Shown: in pieces, positions 1 through 12,832 of the stretch
How positions within the stretch are numbered: position 1 is the first letter of the stretch
Layout: every line of letters starts with the position of its first letter
DNA from: Theropithecus gelada
Lineage: Eukaryota > Chordata > Mammalia > Primates > Cercopithecidae
Direction of reading: 5' to 3'
DNA: 64,000 bases
NCBI RefSeq assembly: GCF_003255815.1
Contig: NC_037682.1
Coordinates: 14,722,301-14,786,300, forward strand
Notes under the pieces: model-generated
What the model was told of the DNA's origin: nothing
Database searches by the model: none
Seen by the model: only the letters and a program-made list of their open reading frames with translations
Translations under genes and position numbers: made by a program

Positions 1-409
1 TCTCCCAGCCCAGCCTCCACCCTCAGGAAGCCTGAGCTGTGTAGCTTGACTATGCTGATGTGCATCAATGTTTCAGCAACACTTTTCATACCAGCCTGCC
101 TTACGCGGGGGCAGGAATGCCACTGTGGAGCTCTTTGCATTCTTAGTGCCTAATGCAGTGTCTGGCAGTTGCAAGGGCTCCACAAACTGCTGAGACTGAT
201 TGAAGATTTCTGGCTACTTTAATATTTAATCATTTATCACATATCACTGAGTACTCATTAACTGCTATGGGGAATGCAGATTCAAGCATTCCTGAAGTAG
301 CTTTCAGTCTAAAACAGGGTTGGAAGACAAGTGTGTGAATGACTATTTATGAGGCAGAACGCTTCACAAGGAGAATGCCAACAAAATGCATGTTGGCAGG
401 AAAATCGAC

Positions 410-893
410 CACGTCCCCTCCCTGCATAAATCCCTTCCATGACTTCCCATTAGGTTGAAATCTAAATACCCCCTACCCACCAACATACATGGCCCCCTCA
501 TAGCCTAACTCTGCCCACATTTCAGCTACGCGGGCCTTCAATCTCTCCTCATTGCTAGGCTTCTCTGATTCTGGGCCTCTTCACAATGCTGGTTCCTCCC
601 CAAAACTCTCTGGCATCTTTTCCATAGCTCTTCCTACAGGAAGGGCTTATTTCTTCAAGGAAGCCCCCTAGGCAGTCCTGGCCAGGTCAAATTCTCATTC
701 CTTTTAAAAAATTTAATAGCGCTCATCTCAATGTGCAGTTACATATGTATTTATGTGTCTAATTTGATGAACATCTGTCCCCCTCACTAGACTCCCAATC
801 CCATGAGAATGGGCATCAAGGCGTGTGCTCATAGTGGTATTCTCTATGCCTGCATGTCCTAGACACCCCGAAATATTGATTCAATAAATGAAG
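410..893 (+). repeat. L2-like LINE 3' end
   Basis: The segment follows the L2 3' region by pattern: pyrimidine-rich text resembling the 'cttccatgacttcccatt' block, then 'cactagactcccaatcccatgagaatgggcatcaaggc', ending in 'attcaataaatgaa'. It is well diverged, as expected for an ancient mammalian repeat. Boundaries are approximate. Confidence 0.5.
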
Positions 894-2319
894 TAACGAT
901 GGTTTGGAAAGCATTTCAAGCTGTGGAGAACATTTTAAGAAATGAATAACAAATGGCATGGGCTCGTCTAACAAAAATAATTTTGACAGGTAAAAATGGC
1001 AAAGGACAGTGTTTCAGAAGAAGGGACCTCAAGGCTAGTTGTGGAGTGAAGGGTGTCAGAGAACTCTAAAGGAATGCATGAGGATAGAGGTGGCCTCTGT
1101 TTGGCAGATTGGAGGGAAATATAAGGCATAGAAGAAGACAATCCTGGAAAGATATGTTAGAGCCAGAGAGGGTATGGAAAGTCTGAAATGGCAGGCTATG
1201 ATAGATGTAACTTGTAATCAACGAAGAGCCACTAAAGTTTGTTAAGAAAAGAGGGGCAAGACCAGAGCCACTCTGTCCATTAGCTCCAGGTGAGTAGAAA
1301 GGTGTTGGCATAGAAAATGAAATGAAGGTGACAAACAGGAGAGACCTTACAGAGAAAAAAATGGGTAAGACTTGATCATCAGTAGCTAAATGCTTTCCAA
1401 GTGAGGTTTGAAGATTGCCTCCCTCAGAATCTCCAGGGGTACGAATTGAATCAGCAATGCCCTTGAGACCTACAGGCCAGCATCTCCCAGGCCTGGGTAT
1501 GGGAATCTGCATGTGAATGGCCACCTTGAGTGGTGCACAGGTACACTCAAATTTCAGCTGCTGGGCTACAGGATCTATGTGCCTGTACCTATTAGGTGCC
1601 CAAATAAGATTCTAAATGACAGAATGAGTCAAAGAATCCTGGGCTTGGACCATGGGAAAGTGGTAAAATGGTGTCAGAGGGATGTCAAGAGGAAGAGCTG
1701 GTTTTGGAGGGAAAGTTGTTGAGTTCAATTCAATGCTAGAGGAGAGTCAGAGATAACATGCAGACCTCAGAACCAAAGTGTTGAGACAACAGACATGGTG
1801 GGATTTTATTCTCTGATTATTTTCAGAGACCACCTTATTTTGGATGTGCTGGTTCTCAGCTTTTCTAGAATCAGGATTATAAACCAGATAATCTGTGAAG
1901 TAATGCAAGGAAAAGGGCTCCAGTAGGATAGGGATTGAGGATGTTCATAAACTAAGGATGAAGAAGGAGAAAGAAAATCAGTTTTTTACTGATTTTCCAC
2001 CTGCGTTACAAAGCACCCAAAATCTTTCGGCTTCTGGGAAGTGGAAGGCAATGCCTTCCAGGCATGCACTGAGGTCTCTGGGACATGTTACACACATCTA
2101 TGTAAGTGACTCACTGCCTATAGGGCAGGCACTATGTCCAAGAAGTCTCAGGCCACTCTTACCAGCATCCCCTACGCCCACCAGAATTTTCCACAAGGAC
2201 AAAGAAACATTTGGATGCGCTATTATTGCTATATCCCACATGTCTGGAACAGTGCCTGCGCTAAACAGTTGCTCCATAACTATTCACTGAATGAAGAAAT
2301 AGGACATAGGGCACCTCAT

Positions 2320-2490
2320 TCAGAATCTCAGCCCTGCCATTGACTTGTTGTAAACCCTTGAGCAGCTTAATCACTTTCAATTTGTTTCCTTACTTATAAA
2401 ATGGGGATAATAATAGGTTCTTCATAAGACTGTTGTAAGGATTAAACCAGATAGTGTGTGCAACGTGCTTGGCATGATGCAGTCACATGG
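2320..2490 (+). repeat. MIR SINE
   Basis: The text runs through the MIR core: loss of the poor 5' end, then 'aaccc-ttgagcagcttaatcac', 'cttacttataaaatgggga' and 'tgttgtaaggattaaa'. This is the usual MIR order on the plus strand. Boundaries are approximate. Confidence 0.55.
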
Positions 2491-5400
2491 TGCATCCTGC
2501 ACATTGTAACTATCATGTGGTCATCAGGATGCCTGCCTCCTCCACTTCTATGCTAACATAGGGTAGGGGGCATTGTCAGGGGTGGCTAAAACTCAGCTTC
2601 TGTCAAATCATTTAATTCAACCCAACCTCTTTCTCTCCATCTGACACTTCTTACCACTTTAAAAGACATAAAGAAGGCAACACTTGCACAGGAAACTCTG
2701 AGCTGGAAATAACTCTCCTTCACCCTGTGCTTATCAGTATCATCACTGGCACAGGGACCATCCCATTCATCTGTTGATGTGCATGATGGGAGGAAAGAAA
2801 AAGAGGGAAAAAAGAAATCTTAATGCTGCTCTTCATTCTAGAAAAAGAAAAAAAGAAAAAAAAATGAGGCCTGACCATTTAGAGACTTGCTCAGGGGTAC
2901 GGAGTAAGCAGTGAGCCTGGAATGAGAGCCACAGTTGTTTCTCCCACCCTCAGCCTGGGTCTTCCTCATCCTGCTACTGAAACCCTGGAGTTGATAGGAT
3001 CAGGCGTGTTGAAAGGTACAGGGGGAAGTGATGCTGAAGTAAAGTTCTTCAGTCACTGCCCTACAACAGAAAAAGGGCAACCCAGTCAAGGTAAATGATG
3101 GCAGGTGGAGAAGGCCTCACCGAGGCTTTTGGAAATGGCCAAGAGCCAGTCCCATCTATCTCACCCCATCTCTTCCCTTCTTCCAGATTCTCTAGCCCAA
3201 AATGCCTAGAGGAGACTGGCATAGAATGCAAATAAGAACAGACCCCTAGGTGGTCTGGGGAAGGAGAAGGGCCCAGGGCAAACAGAGGCGGGCAGACGGG
3301 TGTCTGCAACCTCCCAGCCATCTCCCTGGAGACAGGCTAGATGAGGTCAGGAGCCCAGGCAAGCGGAGAGCCTGAGGACTCTCTCAGCAGCAGAGCAAGC
3401 AACTTCTAAAAAGACAAAGCTCTCATGTCAGGAAATGTCCCCATATAGAGGAGGCAACAAAAAAGGAGAGGAATCGCCTCTGGGCAGGGGACTTCCAGCT
3501 CTCTTTTGTTTGTGGGGATGTTTCTGGTTCGCAGCTTTGAATTATGGCTTAAGGATGGTGGGTAATTTAATTAAACATTGCAAGGGCTTGGCCGAGGTTG
3601 CCTGGGAGCCACTGGTTTAAAGTTCCTACCCTGTCATGGCCTCATCAATGAGATTGAGAGAAACTATGTGTGTGTTGGTGGAGAAGGGAGAGGAGGAGGC
3701 TCAGAGCTCAGAAACCCAGAGATTCTTTTATTCTTCTTTGACAAGCGCCCTGACAGACCCAGCTTTTCTGGGAATTCAGCCCAGTGTCTGAGCACCCAGC
3801 ACAGGGCCTGGCACACAGGAGAGAGGTACTCAGGATGGCTGACTGACTCTAGCAATGAGTGGATGAAACCACAGCAGTCTGATGATAAACACACCCTGGG
3901 GCAGCCTTTAAAATGATTCAGGGCAAGTTCTCTGCCTGAGGTTTAAAGTCCAGGGAGCGCCATCCTCTGACTAAATTGCTCATCACCAGGCAGTACTCAA
4001 CCTGTCCTCAGGTAAGAGTGATCAGACCTGGGACACGTAGCTTCTTTCCTTCCACCCAGTTTTCTCTACAACTTCACTTCTGTAGAAAGGGTCATGAACC
4101 TTTGTAGATACCTTGCCTATCCTAAGTCCCACCAAACCCAGATTCCACCTTTGCCCTTCCCAAATGTGGGAAAGGGGCTGAGACCTTTCTGTCACAAGGG
4201 TGGTTTTCCAAATGCTGCAGAGATTTAGTCTGAAATAGAAAAGCTAAAACTCGCTTTTTTTTTTTTTTTTTTTTTCCGGGACTGGAATCCCCTGTCAGGT
4301 GCTTTAACTGCTGGTCTCTCTCTCTCTGGTTCCACCTCCACAGCTCAGTTCCCCACAACACACACCCCCTCCATCCTCACCTCCTGACACCTCCACCCTC
4401 ACCTCCACAACCTTTACCCAAGTTGCACAATGACGTTCTCTCCCCCTACCTCAGCCACACTTAATCCTCTTTCTCAATCTCCCCACATTCCTCTCTATTC
4501 TCTCCTCCTCCCAGTCTCCCTCAGCTCCACACACCGTTTAAGCCCCTCTAGATTCTAACACTTCCAGAATCCTCTCCCCAGAAAGCTCTCCTCAATCAGC
4601 CAGTGTCCGCAGAGTCCTTGGCAAAGGGGTTGCTGGGAGTTATGACTAAAGATGGGGACATGAGGGTGGAAAGATACCCCTTTCCCATGACAATCCTAAT
4701 TAGCACACAGGATGTGGGGGCTTTCCAAGGAAGCGGAGAGACTCTGCTCAAACAGCTGTTCACTGGGGAGGGCCTCTCAGTCATCTTCTCTACTTCCTCC
4801 CCAGCACACCGGCCTTTCCAGGCTCCTCCGTTACACTCTTGGGAAAGCCGAGCCAGAATTCCAGAAACAATGGCCCCCTCCCCACCTGTCACCGAAGGAG
4901 ACGGAAACTCTTCCCAGGTCATCGATTAAGCAAGCACCGAGAAAAGAGGGGCAGTTCTGCTCTCCCTCGGGCAGCACCCTCACTCCCCACCCCCCACGAC
5001 CCCATCCTGGAGGCTCCCTTCCTGGCTCTGACCTGGAAAGGCAGGTCAGCTGGGAAGCGGGTTTGTGCTGGCTACAGTGGCAACTTGATTCTCATGAAAA
5101 AATAGTAGTTTGGCGCTCCAGGAGACCAAGGGTTCCTTACGGGCTATGGTTTTAAGAGGAAGCGTGGGGACAGTTTCTCCTTAGGAATCTGCCTCCTACT
5201 CCTCCACAGACAAAGGGAGCGGCTTCCCTGCCATGCATTCCGAAGCCCCGAGCCTCCCCCTCCTCTCTCCATCTGCTCCGGCCTGTTGCTTCCGCGCTTG
5301 TAGTGTGTAGCAGAGGCATTCGCCAATGCCACGGCGTCCGGGGTACCCCAGCCCCAGTCTCTCCTCCCAGGGAGCCCGGCGCTTCCCTTACCCGACTGCA

Positions 5401-5967
5401 GCGAGAACCTCCGGGGAATCCCTTCCTCCTCCCCCAGTTCCCACATCCAGGACCCAGCTGCCGGGAGGCATCCCACACAGGAGACGCAGAGGCAGTGAGA
5501 TCGGGGGTGAGGGGACGTGTGGCAAGCCCCAGCGTGCCTGAGGCAAAAGAGGGTCAGGTCAGCCGAGGTGCCGGCCGCCACGGGATGAGGGCAGGACGCC
5601 TTTGCGAAGGGCTGGAATTGCCTGTAGTCTGGGGCGACCCTAGAATTTCTACATGGAAAGACTTAGGGCCACCAAGTGCTGAAAAGGAGGGGGGGGGCAT
5701 GAAAGGGGGTGGGGAGTGGATTCTTACCGACTAGGTGGAAGCTGGGTTTGCAAAATCAGAACGCCAATACTACTTGCATGGACGTTTAGAGGGGAGAGAG
5801 GATTCTGCGAGAATCCAGGGGAGTGAATCGCCTCCCACCACCTCTTGGTGACACTACTGCACAGAGGTGACGACTAGGTGGCCAAGGTGGGTTCACAGGG
5901 AGGGAGGTACCTTGGCAGGTTGGGAAGGTGGGAGCAAGCGGGGCAGGGGCAGGGGCAGCTGGCTTAC

Positions 5968-6178
5968 CCGTGTCTTGGCGGAACTGGTTCATGGACTGCA
6001 GGTCGATGATGTAGGGCGCGAGACGGCTGTCCACCTGGCCCAGCACCACGCTGCCCCCCGCGCGGGGGCCGGCGCGGACCACCGCCTCAATGTGGTGGCT
6101 TACCGCCGGGCTGTAGGGACGCCAGCGGCCGTGCTCGTTCAGCCATTCCCAGACCACCACCGCCGAGGCCAGGAGCAT
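5968..6178 (-). CDS. DTX4: DTX4 coding exon 1 (start of E3 ubiquitin-protein ligase deltex 4)
   Basis: The exon encodes the first 70 residues plus one base of a further codon, beginning MLLASAVVVWEWLNEHGR, which I recognise as the DTX4 amino terminus and first half of its first WWE domain (the VVWEWLNEHGRW segment). It ends at the donor G|GTAAGCC (donor 5967-5966). DTX4 is a Deltex-family RING E3 ligase of about 619 residues in human; the WWE pair binds ADP-ribose chains or Notch ankyrin repeats, and the later RING-DTC module catalyses ubiquitin transfer, with reported roles in Notch signalling and TBK1 turnover. Only the first exon is in the window. The frame stays open upstream of 6178 as far as 6670, but that part is GC-rich 5' UTR with no domain; 6178 matches the known start. 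Confidence 0.93.
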
Positions 6179-7109
6179 GGCGAGCCCGGGGCTGCCGCCC
6201 GAGCGCCCGACCTCCTCCGCTTCCTCCTGCGCCGCCGCCTCCGGGCCTCGACCGCGCCCCCTGCCCTGCGCTCCCCCTCCCCGGGCAGCCTCAGCTCCGG
6301 CCCATGGGATCCTCCCCAGCCGTGCATCCACCGGGTCCGGGACACCGGGGCCACCGGGCTGGGACCGCGCGCCGCCGCCGCCGCCACCGGGGTCCGCCGC
6401 TGCTGCCGCTGCTCCGTGAGGTCGAGTCGCTTCATGCAAATGTCCAGCTCTCTGCAAACAGGCCCCCGCCTTGCAAAAGCCACTCGGCGGGCGCGCGGCC
6501 CGAGCCCCGGCGGCCGCGAGCTGGGGCTGACGGGGAGACGAGGACCCAGCCCTCGCACCAGTTGCGCCTCGGGCTCTGCAGACGCCGGGGTGGGATCTCG
6601 CCGCACTGCCGCGCTCGGAATGGCACGCTCTGGTCCCCTCCCCTCTCTCTTTCCCTCCCCACCCCTTCACCGCACGAATTGCAGTAGCCGCCGCGGGGAG
6701 AGCTCCCCCTCCCTGTGGCTCTGCTCAGTCCCTTCCAGAATGAACTGCCCCTCCCAAGCGGGGCGCTAAGGCAAACCCGCGCCCGCGTGTGTTTCCCTGG
6801 TTCCTTGATGCAGAGAAGCGACCCGCCATGACACGGCCCCAGGACCACCACTGTAGCCCAGCCGCAACTTTGCAGCCTCCTTCCCCAAAATGTAATTTTC
6901 TCTCTCTCTCTTTTTTTTTTTCCCCCTTAATGGAGCATGATCAGTGTCCGCAGCGCAAACTGAAGACACGCATTGTCTCGGGGCTTGCGCACGCACTGGC
7001 ACACTCACAGTCGCAGACACGCGCGCGCACCCCCACGCCTTCCTTGCCCCGGCTCCTATTACCTCATCCGCTCCAGCATCCTTAGCTGTCAGTCAAGGAA
7101 GCGGAAGCC

Positions 7110-7163
7110 ACGCCCCCTGCTGCTCGGGCGAGTGCCCTGGAGCTTACCCGCCCCCTGCTGGCC
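7110..7163 (-). promoter_or_regulatory. Twin CTCF-like motifs at the DTX4 promoter edge
   Basis: Two copies of the core CGCCCCCTGCTG occur about 38 bases apart (7110-7124 and 7148-7163). The second, read on the minus strand, is GGCCAGCAGGGGGCG, a very close match to the CTCF consensus. The first matches the core only. Motif matching by eye does not prove binding. Confidence 0.5.
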
Positions 7164-7170
7164 TAAAGTG

Positions 7171-8862
7171 TCGTGTGCCGGCCAATGGCCACTCCAACCT
7201 CTGCTAATAGACCCAGTCCAAAGGGATGCAGCAATTTGGCTAATGATGGATTTCTATTACCTATGTAGGGAGCAAATGTGGTTTTTCTGGCCAGATTCAA
7301 CGTACTAGAGTCAGGAAGACGCATGTTAAATTAGTTTTATCTGCATCGTTTCTGTAACTAAAATTGTGAAACACTAGGACAAACACAGGCTAAACTTATT
7401 TTGACCATCAATAGTTAACATGGAAAATAACTTTAAATAGGTAGGTTCTGACTAAAAGGGAATATTGAAGTCAGGATTATGCATTATCCTTGTCAAAGAA
7501 CACAAATTTTGTTTTGTTGAGATTGCAAACCACATAAAACAAACGAATTGAGTCTATCAAGATCCAAGATATAGGATGTGGGAAAGTAAAAATAGATTAT
7601 GTGTTAGAGAATGGGATTGTGAGTCTTTTGAAATAATCAATTTTTTCATAAATATCCCAAGACCCTTTTATGTTTTAGAAGAGTTGCTTCCCCCTCCCTC
7701 TCCTTACAGCTGTCCTTTCTCCCATTGTTAGAATTTTCCATCCCTCTAGCCTTTATCTTTCTCCCAACAGAGTTTCAAATACAAAGCAAAAGAAAAAGTG
7801 TGAGATCTGTTCTTCTTCAGGCCTCTAAAGGCACCAGGCTCAAGGGACCTCTGAGCTTTGTTCTTTCTGGTCTTCTTGCACAGCTTGACCTCCAAAATGC
7901 CTAGTCAGCCTCTCCCTTAATTGGGGACTGTTCCTAATCCAACCCAAACACCACCACTCATTAAAATGTCGAGTTTCAGAATTAGAACAAAAAGAAAACA
8001 AGCTAAGGATACCTCAATTAATTCTATCATAGGCCATTATTATTACCATTTTACAAATGACAGGACTTAAGGAATTTAAACTATTTGCCCTAGATTACAT
8101 ATCTAGTTAGAGGGGAAGCAAGTATTCAAAATTTAGTTGGGCTGACTCAAAAGAAAATGCCTGTTCCATAGCATGTCCTATATGACACAGAGGTGGCACA
8201 AAAACAGGCAATGTAGAAGTGTCTCAGTGTGAAAGAAGGGAAGGGAGAAAATGGTGGTAGAATTTTCTGGAAAAGAAACAAAAGTCAAACAGAAAAAAAA
8301 GTAATTTAAACATTTATTGGGCTAGTTTTATTTCTAGTCATAAAAATGGAAAGTATCAAAACTCAGGAAACTTTCTTACAGTCTTGGTAAATATGAATCA
8401 AAAAGGGAAGAGTAATGATTCAAGGGCATATTGGAAGAACCAGCGAAAATATAGTACCTGACCAACTAAGCCAGAAATTCCCAGGTGAAAAAAGTCTAAA
8501 CTAGATAAGAGGGCTACTAGCAAATGTTAGATGAACTGTTTGAAAGACGAATGGAAGGTCGAAGGAAACTGACGCCTGCCTGCCTATGTCCAGCCTAATT
8601 TTGTATCTGGTCTTCTTGTATCTTCCATGTTAAGCACAACAGAGTATTACAGCAGAATAAAAATATCTTACGACTTGTGAGAAGGTTTGTATGTAGTCTG
8701 ATTCATTTGCAAGAGGAAGTGAATACACACACACACACGTACACATATCCACACATGAGAGGGGTCTTTAAAAGTTTATGGAAAATGCGTATTATGAAAA
8801 AACTAGGCAGGTAGTTCAAATTTTCTTTTGCACCTAAATAAACTCATACTAACTTGTATGAG
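7171..8862. other. Intergenic sequence upstream of DTX4
   Basis: AT-rich sequence above the DTX4 CpG island. I see no exon, no recognisable recent repeat and no long open frame. A short AC microsatellite lies at about 8727-8742. Confidence 0.5.
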
Positions 8863-9150
8863 TTTTTGAGACAAAGTCTTGCTCTTGTCCCCCAGGCTGG
8901 AGTGCAATGGTGCGATCTCAGCACACTGTAACCTCCGCCTTCTGGGTTCAAGCGATTCTCCTGCCTCAGCTTCCCAAGTACCTGGGATTACAGGCACCTA
9001 CCACCATGCCTGGCTAATTTTTGTATTTTTAGTAGAGATGGTGTTTCACCATGTTGGCCAGGCTGATCTCAAACTCTGGACTCAGGTGGTCAGCCCACCT
9101 TGGCCTCCCAAAGTGCTGGGATTACAGGCATGAGCCACCGTGCCCGGCCA
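8863..9150 (-). mobile_element. Alu SINE (older, AluS/J-like)
   Basis: A reverse-complement Alu: it begins 'tttttgagacaaagtcttgctc' and ends 'gagccaccgtgcccggcc', with both monomers present. It lacks a long poly-T and carries many substitutions, so it is an old copy. Confidence 0.9.
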
Positions 9151-10800
9151 ACATTCCATTTTAGTATCCAAACTATATCCCCCAAATTGCCTTCTGTACC
9201 CATAAGTGGCATAAAAATCTTTAACCAAATGATATTCCAAATTTTTAATTTGAACATATGGTGGCTATAATAAAACCTCACTAACTGAGACTATGAAGCC
9301 AGTTTTGAACTGTTCAAAGGTACAATTTGATGATACTTCAAAAAAGGTCATTATTGTCTAACACAAAGGTTCAGTGAAAAAGCCACTTCTCCTCTTTTTC
9401 TGTAGAATGTTCATAGACAAAGCCCCCCGCCTTTTTTTTTGAATTACCTATTATTATGTAATAAACCACCCTAAAACTGGTGGCTAAAAACAGCAGCAAG
9501 CATTTATTTTTCAAACACATCTGCACTTTGGGGAGGGCTTCCAAGGACAGCTGGTCTTTGCTCCACACAGCAGTAGCTCAAGGGAGCTCTCAGGAAAGCA
9601 GGTGGCTGGAATCATCTGTAGGCTTGCTCATGCATAAGTCTACTGCTTGATACTGGCTGTTATCTGGGCACTTAGCTAGGGCTATCAGCCCAAGTACCTA
9701 CACATGGCCTGTCCATGTTATTGATTGGCATTCTTACAACGCAGAAGTTAGTTTCCAAATAAACGAGAGGCAAGAGAAAGAGCCAGGCAGAAGAGGCATT
9801 GCATTTTAATTTTTTTATTTTAAAATAATTGTAAATTCACATGCAGTTATAAGAAACAAGACAGAGCCTGTGTGTCCTCAGCATCCTATAATACTCTAGG
9901 AAAACTATAGTGCAATACCACTGCTGATATTGACACGGTTAAGATTCAGAATGGTTACAATTCTGCTCCTTTATTGATACAATACCATTGTGTCACACAT
10001 TATACAATATACATTTTGTATACAATATACATTTTCCACACCACAAGGATTTCTCATGTTGCCCTAAAAGGTACACCCACTAATTCCTCCCCACTACCAT
10101 CCTGTCCATAACTCCTGGCAATAACTAATATGTTCTCCATGTTTATGATTTTGTCATTTCAAGAATATTATGTAAATGGATCATAGAGCATTTAATCTTT
10201 TAAGATTGGCTTTTTCCACTCAGCATAATTATCGAAAGATTCATCCAAATTGTGTGTATCAAGAGAAGTTTGTTTCTTGTTATTGCTAAGTAGTGTTCCC
10301 TAGTATCCATGGACCATCTTACTGTTCATCCGTGGAAGTTCATGTAAGTTGTTTCTAGTTTGGGCTATTATGAATAAAGCTGCTATGGACACTCTCATCC
10401 AGGTTTTTGTGTGAACATAAAGTATCCATTTCTCTGTGATAAGTGCCTAGGAGTACAATGGCAAGGTCACAGGGTAGTTGCATGTTTAGCTTTTTAACAA
10501 ACTGCCAGTTTTCTAAAGTGGCTGCACCATTTTACATTTTCACCAGCAATATAGCCATGATCTGGTCACTATATCTTCACCATCATTTTTTGGTCAGTAT
10601 ATTTTATTTTAGCCATTTTTGTAGGTGTGTAGTGTTATTTCATTGTGCTTTTAATTTGTTTCCTTATTGACTAATAATGTTGAACATCTTTCCCTGTGTT
10701 TATTTGCCATATATGCTCTTTGATATCTGTTCAGGTCTTTTGCTGGTTTTTGTTTTTCATTGTTGAAATTAGAGAGTTCTTTTTTATATTCTAAATATTG

Positions 10801-11107
10801 GGCTGGGCACAGTGGCTCAAGCTAGTCATCCTTGCACTTTGGGAAGCTCAGTCAGGAGTTCGATTGCCTGAGCTCAGGAGTTGGAGATCAGCATGGGCAA
10901 CATGGGGAAACCCTGTCTGTACAAAAAATACAAAAATTAGCTGGCCGTGGTGGTGCAGGCTTGTAGTCCCACCTACTCGTGAGGCTGAGGCTTGAGTCTG
11001 GGAGGCTGAGGCTGCAATGAGCTGTGATGGTGACATACTCCAGCCTGGGCAACAGAGTGAGTGAATCCTAGTCTTAAATAAATAAACAAATAAATAAGTA
11101 AATAAAT
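10801..11107 (+). mobile_element. Alu SINE (old, diverged)
   Basis: It starts 'ggctgggcacagtggctcaagc', has the second monomer 'ctggccgtggtggtgcaggc', and ends in an impure tail of 'aaataaata' units. Divergence suggests an AluJ-type copy inserted in the antisense L1. Confidence 0.88.
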
Positions 11108-12651
11108 ACTCTTAGTGGATATATAGTTTGAAAATATTTTTTCTCAATCTGTAGCTTATGTTTTCCATGCTCTTCATAGCGTCTTTCACAAAACAAAAGT
11201 TTTTTAATTTGATAAAATACAACTTATCATTTTTTTTTTTTTCTAAATGGCTTCTGCTTCCTGTGTTAATTTTAATAACTCTTTGGCTAGTCCTAAGATT
11301 TGAGTATTTTTTTCCTCTGTTTTGTTCTAAAAGTTTCATTCTATTACAACTTACATTTAAATCTATGATCCATTTTGAGTTAAATTTTTGTGTATGGAGT
11401 GAGGTTTAAGTTGAGTGTCTTTTTATTTGTTTGTTTGCCTATAGATGTATTGTCCTTGCACCATGTGTTGAAAAGGCTTTTCTTCCTCCTTTGAATTGCT
11501 TTTGAGTCTTTGTAAAACAATCATTCTGGCATATTTGTGTAGATCTATTTCTGGTTTCTCTAGTCTGTTCCATTGACCTGTATGTTTATCCCTTCGCCAG
11601 TACTGCACAGTGTTAATTAATAAGCTGTATTAATAAGCTATGTAATGTCTTATATTGTAAATTGGGTAGATTGATTCATCTCACTTTATTCTTCTTCAAA
11701 ATCGTTTTAGCTATTCTGGATCCTTTGATTTCCATATAAATACTAGAATAATCTTGTCTATATGTGCAAAAATTCTCGCTGGGATTTTGATAGGAATTGC
11801 ATTGAAGCTGTATATCAATTTGAGGAGAACTGACATATTTTTACTGTGTGAAGTCTTCCAATCCGTAAACACGATATGGATATGCTTCTCTATTTATTTA
11901 GATATTCTTTGTTTTATGTGTTTTCTACTTTTAAGCATACCTGTCCAGTTCATTTTTTGCTCAATGTACACTTAAGTAGTTCATTTTTTCAGAGTGATTA
12001 TATTAATAAATGGCATTCTATTTTTAATATTGGTTTCCACATACTTATTGCTGGTACATATAAATACAATGGATTTTTGTATGTTTATTTAGTATTTTGT
12101 AAACTTGCTAGGGAGTCCAAATCTGGGTCTAAGAGTTTTTTTTATAGATTCCTTGGGATTTTACTTGTCATCTCCAGATAGGGACAATTTTGTTTCTTCA
12201 TTTCTGATCTTTACGCTTTTCATTTCCTTTCTTGCCTTACTTAGAATTGCATTACCTGTAATTTCCAGTACTATGTTTAATACAGTCATGAGACTAGACA
12301 TTCTTGCCTTGTTTCTAATTTTAGATAACATCTGGTTTTTCACTATTAACTATGATATTAACTGTAGGTGTTTATTTTAGATGTTCTTCATCAAGTTGAG
12401 GAAGTTTCCCTCTATTCTTATTTTCTTGAGAGGTTTTTTTTGTCATGAATAGATATTGAGTTTTATTAAATGCTTTTTTGGTATCAATTGATATGATCAT
12501 AATTTTTTTTCTTTAGACTGCTAATATGGTGGATTGCATTGATTGATTTTCAAATATTTAATGAGATTTGCATCCCTGGAATAAACCCCACCTAGCCATA
12601 GTGTATAATTCTTTTAAAATATTGCTGTATTTTTTTTGTTAAAGGTTTCAG

Positions 12652-12798
12652 GGGGCTGGGCATGGTAGTGCATACCTGTAGTTCTACTTACTTGAGAGGC
12701 TAAGTCACAAGGGTAACTTGAGTCCACGATTTCAAAGTTACAGTGAGCTATCATGAGCCACTGCACTCCAGCCTGGGTGACAGAGGAAGAGCCTGTCT

Positions 12799-12829
<31 letters not shown>
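12652..12829 (+). mobile_element. Partial Alu with internal deletion
   Basis: It starts 'ggggctgggcatggtagtgca', jumps quickly to 'gagccactgcactccagcctgggtgac', and ends in about 29 A residues. Only about 150 bases precede the tail, so most of one monomer is missing. Confidence 0.85.

Positions 12830-12832
<3 letters not shown>

Larger units (their letters stand above)
1..5967 (-). other. DTX4: DTX4 intron 1 (partial)
   Basis: This stretch lies downstream of the splice donor of DTX4 exon 1 on the minus strand and holds no exon I can recognise. The second WWE-domain exon expected next in DTX4 is not here, so it lies beyond the left edge. Visible content is old: an L2-like segment (410-893), a MIR (about 2320-2490), an A-rich patch near 2840-2865 and a poly-T run near 4256-4275. 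The many short open frames in GC-rich parts (for example 4596-4929 on both strands) show no protein signature. Confidence 0.7.
5900..7170 (-). promoter_or_regulatory. DTX4: DTX4 CpG-island promoter and 5' UTR
   Basis: CpG density rises sharply over this interval and falls on both sides. It encloses the DTX4 start codon (6178) and the presumed 5' UTR above it. No TATA box is obvious, which suits a dispersed CpG-island start. An octamer ATGCAAAT lies at 6434-6441, and two CTCF-like cores sit at the upstream edge (7110-7163). The exact transcription start cannot be read from sequence. Confidence 0.75.

Noticed and set aside
4596..4929. Mirror open frames of 108 codons on both strands
   Set aside because: Opposite-strand frames of equal length in intronic DNA with no recognisable motif are chance.
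6179..6670. Upstream in-frame extension of DTX4 on the minus strand
   Set aside because: The frame is open above the MLLASA start, but the sequence is low-complexity Ala/Gly/Arg and the known protein starts at 6178.
5867..6769. 300-codon plus-strand open frame across DTX4 exon 1
   Set aside because: It is antisense to a recognised exon in a GC-rich island, with Arg/Pro/Gly/Ser-rich composition and no domain. GC-rich DNA lacks stops by chance.
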